64,000 nt of DNA from Streptomyces sp. AJS327 (lineage in GTDB: Bacteria; Actinomycetota; Actinomycetes; Streptomycetales; Streptomycetaceae), in assembly GCF_013450295.1 (NCBI RefSeq), contig NZ_SKBR01000001.1:2058501-2122500 (forward strand), in the 5' to 3' direction. Below, piece after piece: positions 15,830 through 23,749 of this stretch; the first letter of the stretch is position 1, and the number at the start of each line of letters is the position of its first letter. Under the pieces are notes generated by a model, which was not told the origin of the DNA, did not search any database, and saw only the letters and a program-made list of their open reading frames with translations. The position numbers and the translations under genes are program-made.

Positions 15830-18241
15830 GTGTCCCAGCAACCGCCCCTCGCGCCCCACCAGCCGGCACCGTCCGGCGGCACCTGGTCCGGCCGCGCCGT
15901 CCCACGGGTCGAGGACGACCGGCTCCTGCGGGGAAACGGCCGCTACGTCGACGACGTCGCCCTGCCGGGCGCGGCCGAGGCCGCCTTCCTGCGCAGCCCC
16001 CACGCCCACGCCCGTGTCCGCTCGATCGACGTCACCGCGGCCCTCGCCGCTCCCGGCGTCGTCGCGGTCTGGACCGGAGAGGACGTGGCCGAACTGCCCG
16101 ACATGCTCAACAGGGAGGAGCTGCGCACCCCGCCCGACCTCGCCACCCTGCTCGACCCGTACGTCGCGATGACCCCGATGCCGCTCCTCGCCACGGACAA
16201 GGTCCTCTACGTCGGCCAGCCCGTCGTGGTCGTCCTGGCGGAGAACCGCTACCTCGCCGAGGACGCCCTCGAACTCGTCGACGTCCGCTACGAGCCCCTG
16301 CCCGTGCTCGTCGACCCGGACCGCGCGGTCACCGACGGCGCACCGCTGCTCCACGAGGACCTCCGCGACAACACCGCCGTCGCGGTGGCCACCAGCGTGG
16401 GCGACCCCGACGCCGCGTTCGCCTCGGCCCACACCGTGGTCAGCGAGGAGTTCCAGGCCCACCGCTACGTCGCCTCGCCCATCGAGACCCGCGCGATCTC
16501 GGCCCAGGTCGACCCCTACAGCGGCGAGCTGACCGTCTGGTCCAACACCCAGACCCCGCACCGGGTACGCGAGGCCATCGCGCACACGCTCGGCCTCGGC
16601 CCCGAGCGGGTCCGCGTCATCGCCACCGACGTCGGCGGCGGCTTCGGCCAGAAGGGCATCCTCTACGTCGAGGAGATGCTCGTCCCGCACGCGGCACGCG
16701 TCCTCGGCCGCCCCGTGCTCTGGCGCGAGGACCGCAACGAGAACCTGACGGCCGCCTCGCACGCCCGCGAGCAGATCCACCGCATCGAACTCGCGGCGGA
16801 CGAGGAGGGCCGTCTGCTCGCCGTCCGCGACCGCATCACCGTCAACGTCGGCGCGTACAACATGACCGGCCTGGTGGTGCCCTACAACTCGGTGTGCCAC
16901 CTCCTCGGCCCCTACCGGATCCCGCACGTGGACATCGACGTCGTCGGTGTCCTCACCAACACCACCTTCGCCACCCCGTACCGGGGAGCGGGCCGCCCTG
17001 AGACCGTCTTCGCGATGGAGCGCGCGATGGACCGTCTCGCCGTCGAACTCGGCATCGAGCCAGCTGAGTTGAGGGCGCGCAACCTCGTCGGCCCCGACGA
17101 GATGCCGTACGCCACGGGCCTGGTGGACCGTTCCGGCAAGCAGCAGTCGTACGACTCCGGGGACTTTCCCGAGCTGCTGCGGCGCGCGGTCGCGAAGGCC
17201 GACGTCGAAGGGGTGCGCGCCCGGCAGCGCGAGGGCGCGCGCGATGGCAGGCACATCGGGATCGGCTTCGCGATGTACATCGAGGCGACCGGCCTCGGCC
17301 CGTTCGAGACCGCCCGTGTCGACATCACGCCCCGTGGCCGTGTCAGGCTCGCGATCGGCACGCCCTCGCAGGGCCAGGGGCACCGCACCTCCATGGCCCA
17401 GATAGCCGCCGACGCGATCGGGGTGCCCTTCGACGCCGTCGACGTGGTGGGGGGTGACACCTTCGCCACCCCCTTCGGCGTCGGCACCATCGCCAGCCGC
17501 GCTCTCGTCAACGCGGGGAACGCCACGCACCGGGCGGGCCGCCTCGTCCGCGAGAAGATCATCGAAGCCGCGGCCCGACGGCTCGGAGTCCCCGCCGACG
17601 GCCTGGAGCTGCGCGAGGGCGCCGTCATGGCCGGGACCGGGGAGGGACCGGCCCTCACCCTGGCCGAACTCGCCGGCCGGGCCCCCCTCCCCGGCACCCC
17701 CGAACCCACCGACGGGCGGCACGGCACCGAACTCAGCGAGACCGTGCACTTCCGTCCGCCCGGCTTCGCGGTCTCCAGCGGGGCGCACGCCGCGGTCGTC
17801 GAGGTCGACCAACACACCGGAGAGACCGAGATCCTGCACTACGTGGCCGTCCACGACGCGGGCGTCATCGTCAACCCGATGATCGCCGACGGCCAGGTCA
17901 CCGGCGGTATCGCCCAGGGCATCGGCGGCGCGCTCTACGAGGAGATGCTCTACGGCCCCGACGGCCAGCCCCGCACCGGCACCTACATGGACTACCTGGT
18001 GCCGACCTCGTCCGAGATCCCCGATCCCGACCTGGACGAGATCCACTCCCCGAGCCCGATGAACGACCTCGGGGTCAAGGGCCTCGGCGAGGGCGGTGCC
18101 ATCGCCCCACAGGCCGTCCTCGCGAACGCCGTCGAGGACGCGCTGCGCCCCTTCGGCGTGGTCGTCCGGCGCGGCCCGCTCTCCCCGAGCCGCGTACGCG
18201 ACCTGCTCCGCGCGGCCGACCAGCCCACGAGCGGCCGCTGA
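15830..18241 (+). CDS. Mo hydroxylase large (molybdopterin) subunit, form II
   Basis: Catalytic molybdenum cofactor subunit, about 803 residues. It hydroxylates a heterocycle or aldehyde with water-derived oxygen. Cofactor motifs DVGGGFGQKG and PYRGAGR (383-389) are present, and the conserved catalytic glutamate region lies near the C-terminus (VKGLGEGGAI). PYRGAGR rather than the CO-dehydrogenase AYxCSFR loop means form II, so it is not expected to be a true CO dehydrogenase. GTG at 15830 is preferred because GGGGGAG lies eight bases before it; a GTG at 15821 in the coupled GTGA junction is the alternative. N-heterocyclic aromatics are typical substrates of such enzymes. Confidence 0.93.
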   Translation: MSQQPPLAPHQPAPSGGTWSGRAVPRVEDDRLLRGNGRYVDDVALPGAAEAAFLRSPHAHARVRSIDVTAALAAPGVVAVWTGEDVAELPDMLNREELRTPPDLATLLDPYVAMTPMPLLATDKVLYVGQPVVVVLAENRYLAEDALELVDVRYEPLPVLVDPDRAVTDGAPLLHEDLRDNTAVAVATSVGDPDAAFASAHTVVSEEFQAHRYVASPIETRAISAQVDPYSGELTVWSNTQTPHRVREAIAHTLGLGPERVRVIATDVGGGFGQKGILYVEEMLVPHAARVLGRPVLWREDRNENLTAASHAREQIHRIELAADEEGRLLAVRDRITVNVGAYNMTGLVVPYNSVCHLLGPYRIPHVDIDVVGVLTNTTFATPYRGAGRPETVFAMERAMDRLAVELGIEPAELRARNLVGPDEMPYATGLVDRSGKQQSYDSGDFPELLRRAVAKADVEGVRARQREGARDGRHIGIGFAMYIEATGLGPFETARVDITPRGRVRLAIGTPSQGQGHRTSMAQIAADAIGVPFDAVDVVGGDTFATPFGVGTIASRALVNAGNATHRAGRLVREKIIEAAARRLGVPADGLELREGAVMAGTGEGPALTLAELAGRAPLPGTPEPTDGRHGTELSETVHFRPPGFAVSSGAHAAVVEVDQHTGETEILHYVAVHDAGVIVNPMIADGQVTGGIAQGIGGALYEEMLYGPDGQPRTGTYMDYLVPTSSEIPDPDLDEIHSPSPMNDLGVKGLGEGGAIAPQAVLANAVEDALRPFGVVVRRGPLSPSRVRDLLRAADQPTSGR

Positions 18242-18278
18242 CGCGGTGCCGCACCACCCGACGATTGGACACCCACCC

Positions 18279-18917
18279 ATGCGACTCGACCACTCCTTCA
18301 CCGTCCCGGCCACACCCGACGAGGCGTGGCGGCTCTTCCTCGACCTCGGCCGGGTGGCTCCCTGTATGCCGGGCGCCGTCCTCGACACGCTCGATGCCGA
18401 CGCCTTCACCGGACGCGTCAGGGTGAAGGTCGGCGCGGTGCAGATGAGCTACGCGGGAGAGGGCCGCGTGACCCGTGACGAGGACGCTCGCTCGATGGTC
18501 CTCGACCTCACCGGCAGCGAGACCCGCGGGGCGGGCACCGCGTCAGCCACCGTCACCGCGTCGCTCGCCGCCGACCCGGCGGGCACCCGGGTCCGCGTCA
18601 GCACCGACCTCGACGTCACCGGCCGCCCGGCCCAGTTCGGCCGCGGCATCATGACCGAGGTCGGCGACCGCCTCGTGCGCCAGTTCGCCGACCGCCTGGA
18701 GGAGCTGCTGAGGGAGCCGGCCGTCGCCGCGCCCGCCGCGCCTCACTCGCCCCTCTCCTCGCCGGACCGGGAGCCCGAGGCGGCGGACCTCGGGGCGGCC
18801 GCCCTGCCGGTCCTCCTGCGGAAGGCCGCGGTTCCGGCCGTGGCCGTGCTCGTCACGATCGCCGTGCTCCGTGTCGTCCGTGGGCGTGTGTTCGGAAAGA
18901 ATCCGCTTCAGGAGTAG
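18279..18917 (+). CDS. CoxG-like SRPBCC protein with C-terminal membrane anchor
   Basis: 212-residue SRPBCC-fold protein of the CO dehydrogenase subunit G family (MRLDHSFTVPATPDEAW, then PGAVLD and YAGEGRVT). CoxG proteins can attach or help mature Mo hydroxylases. Residues about 1-150 form the domain, followed by a Pro/Ala-rich linker and one hydrophobic helix (AAVPAVAVLVTIAVLRVV) near the C-terminus with a basic tail. It therefore probably tethers the enzyme to the inner membrane face. ATG at 18279, 38 bases after the large subunit. Confidence 0.88.
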   Translation: MRLDHSFTVPATPDEAWRLFLDLGRVAPCMPGAVLDTLDADAFTGRVRVKVGAVQMSYAGEGRVTRDEDARSMVLDLTGSETRGAGTASATVTASLAADPAGTRVRVSTDLDVTGRPAQFGRGIMTEVGDRLVRQFADRLEELLREPAVAAPAAPHSPLSSPDREPEAADLGAAALPVLLRKAAVPAVAVLVTIAVLRVVRGRVFGKNPLQE

Positions 18918-18972
18918 GATTTTCAGGGGCGTAGGACGTCGCGCCCACTCGGGGAGCGGTCGAGGGGACGGG

Positions 18973-19509
18973 ATGGCTGAACGGAGGGCGGCGCGACGTG
19001 ATGCCGTGGCGCAGGTCATCGACGACTGGTCGCGGGAGCGGCCCGGACTGGACACCTCTCCGCTGGAGGTCCTCGCCCGGCTACACCGCTCGTTCCTTCG
19101 GTACAACGCCAAGCTGGTCGCGTCGACAGACCGGCACGGACTCTCCGTCGCCGGCTTCGACGTGCTCACCGCGCTGCGCCGCTCCGGCGAGCCGTACCGC
19201 CTGACCGCCGGGCAACTCGCCGACCAGGGACTCGTCTCGTCGGCCGGGGTCACCCTGCGCATGGACCGCCTGGAGAAGGACGGGCTGATCGTCAGGGAGC
19301 GCGACGCGGACGACCGCAGGGTGGTCTACTCGCGCCTCACGGAGGCGGGCCTCGCCAAGGTCGACGAGGTGTTCGCCGAGCACCTCGACAACGAGCACCG
19401 GATGCTCAGCGGGCTCTCCCCGGCGGAGCGCCGTCAACTCGCGCGTCTCCTGCGCAAGTTGGAGGACTCCATCCTCTCCTCGGACACCCCGGACGGCGTG
19501 GCCTCCTGA
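18973..19509 (+). CDS. MarR-family transcriptional regulator
   Basis: 178-residue MarR protein with a winged helix (FDVLTALRRSGEPYRLTAGQLADQGLVSSAGVTLRMDRLEKDGLIVRERDADDRRVVYSRLT). ATG at 18973 is preferred over an upstream in-frame start because it gives a normal-size N-terminus and leaves the CoxG end alone. Its place 55 bases after the Mo hydroxylase genes suggests it controls them, probably through the 14339-14350 dyad. It resembles the MarR half of the 12680-13834 fusion in domain layout, so both may sense related ligands. Confidence 0.88.
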   Translation: MAERRAARRDAVAQVIDDWSRERPGLDTSPLEVLARLHRSFLRYNAKLVASTDRHGLSVAGFDVLTALRRSGEPYRLTAGQLADQGLVSSAGVTLRMDRLEKDGLIVRERDADDRRVVYSRLTEAGLAKVDEVFAEHLDNEHRMLSGLSPAERRQLARLLRKLEDSILSSDTPDGVAS

Positions 19510-19849
19510 CGCCCTCGTTCCCGCTGTCCGAGCCCCCGGCCGACGGTGGCCGTCGATCGGGTGTCCCCGCGTTCCCCGCGCCACCCGGCCACCGGCGGAC
19601 CGGGAACGCCGCCGCCCGGGACAGCCTCCTCCGCCCGAACCGCCCGCGGTTGGGGCCGATCTGACGCCGTGCCCGGGGGTTCCGGTCCGACGGGGGCGGA
19701 TCCCGGGAGGGGAGAAGCGCGGCCGTGGTCCGGCGCGCAGGCCGGGAACCGTTGTCCCCCGAGGTGGTGTCGTGGCCCCGTGCGGGGCGCCGGGTGCTGG
19801 GCGAGGTCGTTCTAGGGTTCCCGTTCCGGAACCCGTCGTTGGAGGACTC
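19510..19849. other. GC-rich intergenic region, no gene seen
   Basis: 340 bases without a supported gene. The only structure seen is an inverted repeat at 19815-19834 close to the following gene. Confidence 0.6.
19815..19834. promoter_or_regulatory. Inverted repeat before MazG-like gene
   Basis: GGGTTCC (19815-19821) and GGAACCC (19828-19834) form a perfect 7-6-7 dyad 15 bases before the GTG start. It could be an operator or an mRNA hairpin near the ribosome site. Confidence 0.45.
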
Positions 19850-20158
19850 GTGACCGACCCGTGGGACACCATCGTCCGCCTCACCGCTCGCCTCGACGCG
19901 CACAGCACGCTCCCCGCCGAGCAGCGGCGGATCCTGCAAATCCTCAAGATCCAGGAGGAGGCCGGGGAGGTCGCGGAGGCCGTCATCGGGGCGACCGGCC
20001 AGAACCCCCGCAAGGGTCGCTCCCACACCTGGCAGGATGTGGAGGCTGAGGTGTGTGACGTGATCGTTACCGGCATGGTCGCCCTGCGACGCCTCAACCC
20101 CGACGCTCAGGCCGTCTTCGAGGAACATCTGCGGCGGATCGCCGCCCGGGACCTGTGA
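19850..20158 (+). CDS. MazG-like nucleotide pyrophosphohydrolase
   Basis: 102-residue all-alpha NTP pyrophosphohydrolase of the MazG-like family. It would hydrolyse nucleoside triphosphates to monophosphates as a house-cleaning enzyme. The metal-binding ExxE...ExxD pattern is visible in KIQEEAGEVAEAVIG and VEAEVCDVIV. GTG at 19850 has GGAGGAC just upstream. A longer in-frame start would add a proline-rich stretch not typical of the family. It is isolated between catabolic modules, so it is probably a background chromosomal gene. Confidence 0.85.
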   Translation: MTDPWDTIVRLTARLDAHSTLPAEQRRILQILKIQEEAGEVAEAVIGATGQNPRKGRSHTWQDVEAEVCDVIVTGMVALRRLNPDAQAVFEEHLRRIAARDL

Positions 20159-20371
20159 ACTCCGGCGGGAGGGCGCCGTCGGTCAGGGCGTCCCGTCAGG
20201 AGGTCCGGTTCCCGCGAGGTCGGCGGCCCGTTCACCGGGTCCGGTGCGGTGGCAGCGCCTCGAACCGTGCCCACGGCGCGATACCGGGGCGGCCAGGATG
20301 AGATGCTTTTCAACTGCCCGTCGGCGCTCTGTTGAGGACGCGGGAGTTGGCATCGAAAGGAGTTCCCACGC

Positions 20372-21643
20372 GTGCGTGAAGCAATTAGGGCCCCCAAGGC
20401 GCAGGAGCGACGGCTTGCCAAGATCGTCGAGACGGGCACCCGTCTCTTCGACGAGCGTGGCTTCGGCGGCACCACGATGGACGATGTCGCCGCCTCGGTC
20501 GGGATCACGAAGCGGACGTTGTACCGCTATGTCGCGAGCAAGCCGCAACTGTTGTTGCTGATCCACGAGCGGTTCCTCGAAGCCGCCGAACGCACGGTGG
20601 GGGACGCCGACTCCGACGTCGACGTCGTCACGCGACTGGACAACTTCCTCCGCGCCTACCTGTCCGTGATCATCAAGCGGCAGCGGAGCGTACGGGTGTT
20701 CTTCGAGGAGGAGTACCACCTCGACGCGGACGACCGGTCGACCCTCGTCGGGCGCCGCGATGAGCTGGAGGCCCGTCTGCGGGTGATCCTGCGTGACGGT
20801 GCGGGGGAGGGCCGGTTGCGCTCACCGGACGCCGCGGTCGTGGCCGCGGGGATCTTCGGCGCCCTGGCGAGCGCGTACCAGTGGTTCCGTCCGCGCGGTC
20901 ACCTCACGGGGCCGCAGGTGACGAAGCAGGTGACCGCCCTGCTGCTGTCGGGCCTGCGCTCCGGTGAGGCGTTCGCCGAGCCGCCGGCGACGGACGGCGC
21001 GGGCTGGTCGCGGCTCGCCCCCGCCGCCCCCGCGAACAAGTCGGGTGGCGAGCCGCCCAGGGTTCCCGCGGCCGCGCTGCGGGCGGCCGCGCGACTGTTC
21101 GCCACCGCCGGCTTCAGCGAGACCAGCACGCAGCAGATCGCGGACGCGGCCGGTGTCAACAAGAGCGCGCTCTTTTACCACATCGGCTCGAAGGAAGACC
21201 TCCTCTTCGCCATCCACCACGAGTTCGCGATGGCGAGCCTGGCCAACCTCGACCGCTGGCGCGAGGAGGCGGGCCACGACCCGGAGCGGGTGCTGCGCCA
21301 CGTGATCGCGCGGCACGCCGTCGTCATGAGTACCGAGTGGGACTCCGTCCGGGTCTTCGTCGGCCAGTCCCGCTACCTCTCCCGGCCGCACGCCCAGGTC
21401 ATCGAAGAGCTCAGGGCGCGCTACGTCGGCGGGGTCGCGGAGATCGTCGAGGCGGGCCAGCGCCTGGGGATCTTCCGCGACCTCGACTCGCGCGTCACCG
21501 CCCTCACCACCCTCGGGGCCCTGAACTGGATGGCCCGGTGGTTCGACCCGTCAGGACGGGTCGACGCCGCGACGGCCGGGGCCATGTACGCCGACATGTT
21601 CCTCAACGGCCTCGTCGTGCCGGTGCGGGTCACCGCCCCGTAG
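20372..21643 (+). CDS. Tandem double-TetR transcriptional regulator
   Basis: 423-residue protein made of two complete TetR repressors in one chain. First half (about 14-200): HTH in TRLFDERGFGGTTMDDVAAS then RTLYRYVASKPQ. Second half (about 225-423): HTH in ARLFATAGFSETSTQQIADA then SALFYHIGSKEDLLFAI. Each half has its own ligand-binding region. TetR proteins usually work as homodimers, so this could bind DNA as a built-in pseudo-dimer. Start GTG at 20372 with GAAAGGAG upstream. It is the first gene of the BVMO/beta-oxidation module, and the palindrome at 23688-23709 is its likely target. Confidence 0.92.
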   Translation: MREAIRAPKAQERRLAKIVETGTRLFDERGFGGTTMDDVAASVGITKRTLYRYVASKPQLLLLIHERFLEAAERTVGDADSDVDVVTRLDNFLRAYLSVIIKRQRSVRVFFEEEYHLDADDRSTLVGRRDELEARLRVILRDGAGEGRLRSPDAAVVAAGIFGALASAYQWFRPRGHLTGPQVTKQVTALLLSGLRSGEAFAEPPATDGAGWSRLAPAAPANKSGGEPPRVPAAALRAAARLFATAGFSETSTQQIADAAGVNKSALFYHIGSKEDLLFAIHHEFAMASLANLDRWREEAGHDPERVLRHVIARHAVVMSTEWDSVRVFVGQSRYLSRPHAQVIEELRARYVGGVAEIVEAGQRLGIFRDLDSRVTALTTLGALNWMARWFDPSGRVDAATAGAMYADMFLNGLVVPVRVTAP

Positions 21644-21678
21644 CGCCGCCCGCGACGTCCGCGCGCGAGTCCGGCCGC

Positions 21679-23667
21679 TCAGGCCGACTCACGCCCGGGG
21701 CCGCCGCCGAACGTGTCGGTGTCGTACTCGGAGAGGTCGGCGTGCCGGGTCATCTCCCACAGGTCGAGCAGGCGCCAGGGCGAGTTGGTGACGACCCGTC
21801 CGCGGTTGTTGCGGTACCACGTGCTCATCCCGGGGTGGGTCCAGATCAGCGCCTCATGGGCCCGGTCGATGTCCCGGTTGTACTGGTCACGGAGGTCCTG
21901 GCGGCACTCCACCGCGCGCGTGCCCTCGTCGATCACCTGGGCGAGGAGGTCGAGGATGTAGCGCGCCTGGCACTCGGCGATGAACAGCAGGCTCCCCCCG
22001 TGCCCCAGGTTGGTGTTGGGGCCGTAGAGGAAGAACAGGTTGGGGAAACCGCGCTCGGTCATCCCGAGGAAAGCGCGGGCGTCGTCGTCGCCCCACCGGT
22101 CCCGCAGCGTCGCGCCGTCGCGACCTTCGACCTCAAGCGATCCCAGGAGATTGAGGGCCTCGAAACCGGTCGCGTACACGATCACGTCCGCCTCATGGAC
22201 CGTTTCCCCGGTGACGACACCGCCAGGCTCGATGCCGGTGATCCGGTCGGTGACCAACTCGACGTGGGGTGCCTTCAGGGTGTCGAACCAGCCGTTGTCG
22301 AGCAGCATCCGTTTACCGAAGGGCGGGTAGGACGGGATGGCCTTGTGCTGGAGGTCGGGATGGCCGGCGAGCTGCTCGCGCATGTACTTCGTGAAGTAGG
22401 AGCGGTACCCCTCGTTGACCGAGTTGATCGCGTCGGATGTGCCGGCCCACGCGGGATCCACGACCAGCGACTGGAAGATCTTGTCGCCGAACGCCCACAC
22501 CTGCCGCATGCGGTACCAGGCGGCGTAGTGGGGAACGTGCTCCATCAGGTACCGGGTGCTGTCGCTGACCTCGCGGGTGTACTCGGTGTTGCGGGCGACC
22601 CACTGCGGTGATCGCTGGAAGATCGTGAGGTGCGCGACCTCGTCGCGGATGGCGGGTACGAGCTGCATGGCGCTGGCACCGGTCCCGATGACGGCGACCC
22701 GCTTGCCGCGGAGGTCGAGGTCGTGGGGCCACCGAGCCGAGTGGAACTGGCGTCCGGTGAAGGTGGGCGCGCCCGGTATCTCGGGCGTTTTCGGCATGTT
22801 GAGCTGGCCGACGGCACTGATCACGAAGCTCGACCGGTGCGTGGACCGGGTTCCGTCCCCGCGACTGGCCTGGATTGTCCACGTAGCGGACTCGGGGTTC
22901 CATTCCGCACGGTCGACCTTAGTGTCGAACTCGATATGTTCGAGAATTCCGAACCGCTCGGCGGTCTCGCGAAAGTAAGCGTGGACGTCGTCGCGCTTGC
23001 TGTAATAGCGCGCCCAGTTTCCGGGGTTGAACGAATAGGAGTACCAGTAGCTGGGGGTGTCCACCCCGCAGTCGGGGTACCGGTTCTCGAACCAGGTGCC
23101 GCCGAGGTCGGGATTCTTCTCCAGGACGGTGAAGGCGATACCGGCGAGCTTGAGCTGGATCGCCATGCAGAGGCCGGAGGCCCCGGCCCCGACGATGGTG
23201 ACCGAGTAGTCGTCGCGTCGCTCGCAGCGCCGGAGCCGCTCGGGGTCGAAGCGCGGTTCGAGGCCCATCTCCTCGCGCATCAGGCCCGCGTACTGGAGGG
23301 GCACCTCCTCGCCCATGCAGTTGCTCATGATCGCGGCGAGGCGTTCGTCGCTGAGCGGGGCGGGTGCGGGACGCGGGGTTCGTACGAGGAGATCACGGAC
23401 GGCGCGCCGCACCGTCGCCTGGGTCCCGCCGTCGAGCCCGCCGTCCGCGTGCTCGGACAGACCTTTGGTGCGGGTCGGGCGGAAGGGTCGCCGGAGCCAG
23501 CGTTCCTCGCCGGTGAGATGGGCGAGCACCGAGATCAGCGTGGGGATGTTGGCGTCTTCCAGCGCGCGGTCGAGCCGGCGGACGTCGACGGGACCTCCGC
23601 TGGATCCGACGCCGGTCTGCCGCGTCACGTACTCGGCGTCGTCCGCTGTTCCGCGCGCTATCGCCAT
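21679..23667 (-). CDS. Baeyer-Villiger monooxygenase with N-terminal extension
   Basis: Flavin and NADPH-dependent type I Baeyer-Villiger monooxygenase, 662 residues. It turns a ketone into an ester or lactone. The first Rossmann motif is GAGASG (160-165), the fingerprint F303-x-G305-xxx-H309-xxx-W313-P314 is intact and a second Rossmann motif GTGASA follows. About 150 residues precede the first motif, a layout like the 4-hydroxyacetophenone monooxygenase group, which is longer than cyclohexanone-type enzymes. ATG at 23667 has GGAGG upstream. Divergent from the CoA ligase operon across a palindromic operator. Confidence 0.94.
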   Translation of the reverse strand: MAIARGTADDAEYVTRQTGVGSSGGPVDVRRLDRALEDANIPTLISVLAHLTGEERWLRRPFRPTRTKGLSEHADGGLDGGTQATVRRAVRDLLVRTPRPAPAPLSDERLAAIMSNCMGEEVPLQYAGLMREEMGLEPRFDPERLRRCERRDDYSVTIVGAGASGLCMAIQLKLAGIAFTVLEKNPDLGGTWFENRYPDCGVDTPSYWYSYSFNPGNWARYYSKRDDVHAYFRETAERFGILEHIEFDTKVDRAEWNPESATWTIQASRGDGTRSTHRSSFVISAVGQLNMPKTPEIPGAPTFTGRQFHSARWPHDLDLRGKRVAVIGTGASAMQLVPAIRDEVAHLTIFQRSPQWVARNTEYTREVSDSTRYLMEHVPHYAAWYRMRQVWAFGDKIFQSLVVDPAWAGTSDAINSVNEGYRSYFTKYMREQLAGHPDLQHKAIPSYPPFGKRMLLDNGWFDTLKAPHVELVTDRITGIEPGGVVTGETVHEADVIVYATGFEALNLLGSLEVEGRDGATLRDRWGDDDARAFLGMTERGFPNLFFLYGPNTNLGHGGSLLFIAECQARYILDLLAQVIDEGTRAVECRQDLRDQYNRDIDRAHEALIWTHPGMSTWYRNNRGRVVTNSPWRLLDLWEMTRHADLSEYDTDTFGGGPGRESA

Positions 23668-23687
23668 GTCCGCCTCCCTGGTCTAAA

Positions 23688-23709
23688 GTATCCTGAGCGG
23701 TCAGGATAC
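23688..23709. promoter_or_regulatory. Perfect TetR-type palindrome in BVMO/CoA-ligase divergent promoter
   Basis: Half-sites GTATCCTGA (23688-23696) and TCAGGATAC (23701-23709) form a perfect 9-bp inverted repeat with a 4-base centre. It lies midway between the two opposite start codons and overlaps possible -10 sequences on both strands, so one repressor could silence both operons. The double-TetR gene upstream is the best candidate. Confidence 0.8.
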
Positions 23710-23749
23710 ACGGCGATCGGTGAGGCTACTCAGGAGAGGAACGCAAGCC

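Noticed and set aside
15749..18409. 886-residue minus-strand frame over the Mo hydroxylase large subunit
   Set aside because: Length comes from third-position GC bias. The plus strand has intact Mo cofactor motifs.
14395..18917. Classification as carbon monoxide dehydrogenase
   Set aside because: Subunits and CoxG suggest it, but the large subunit loop is PYRGAGR, not the CO-type AYxCSFR, so true CO oxidation is not supported.
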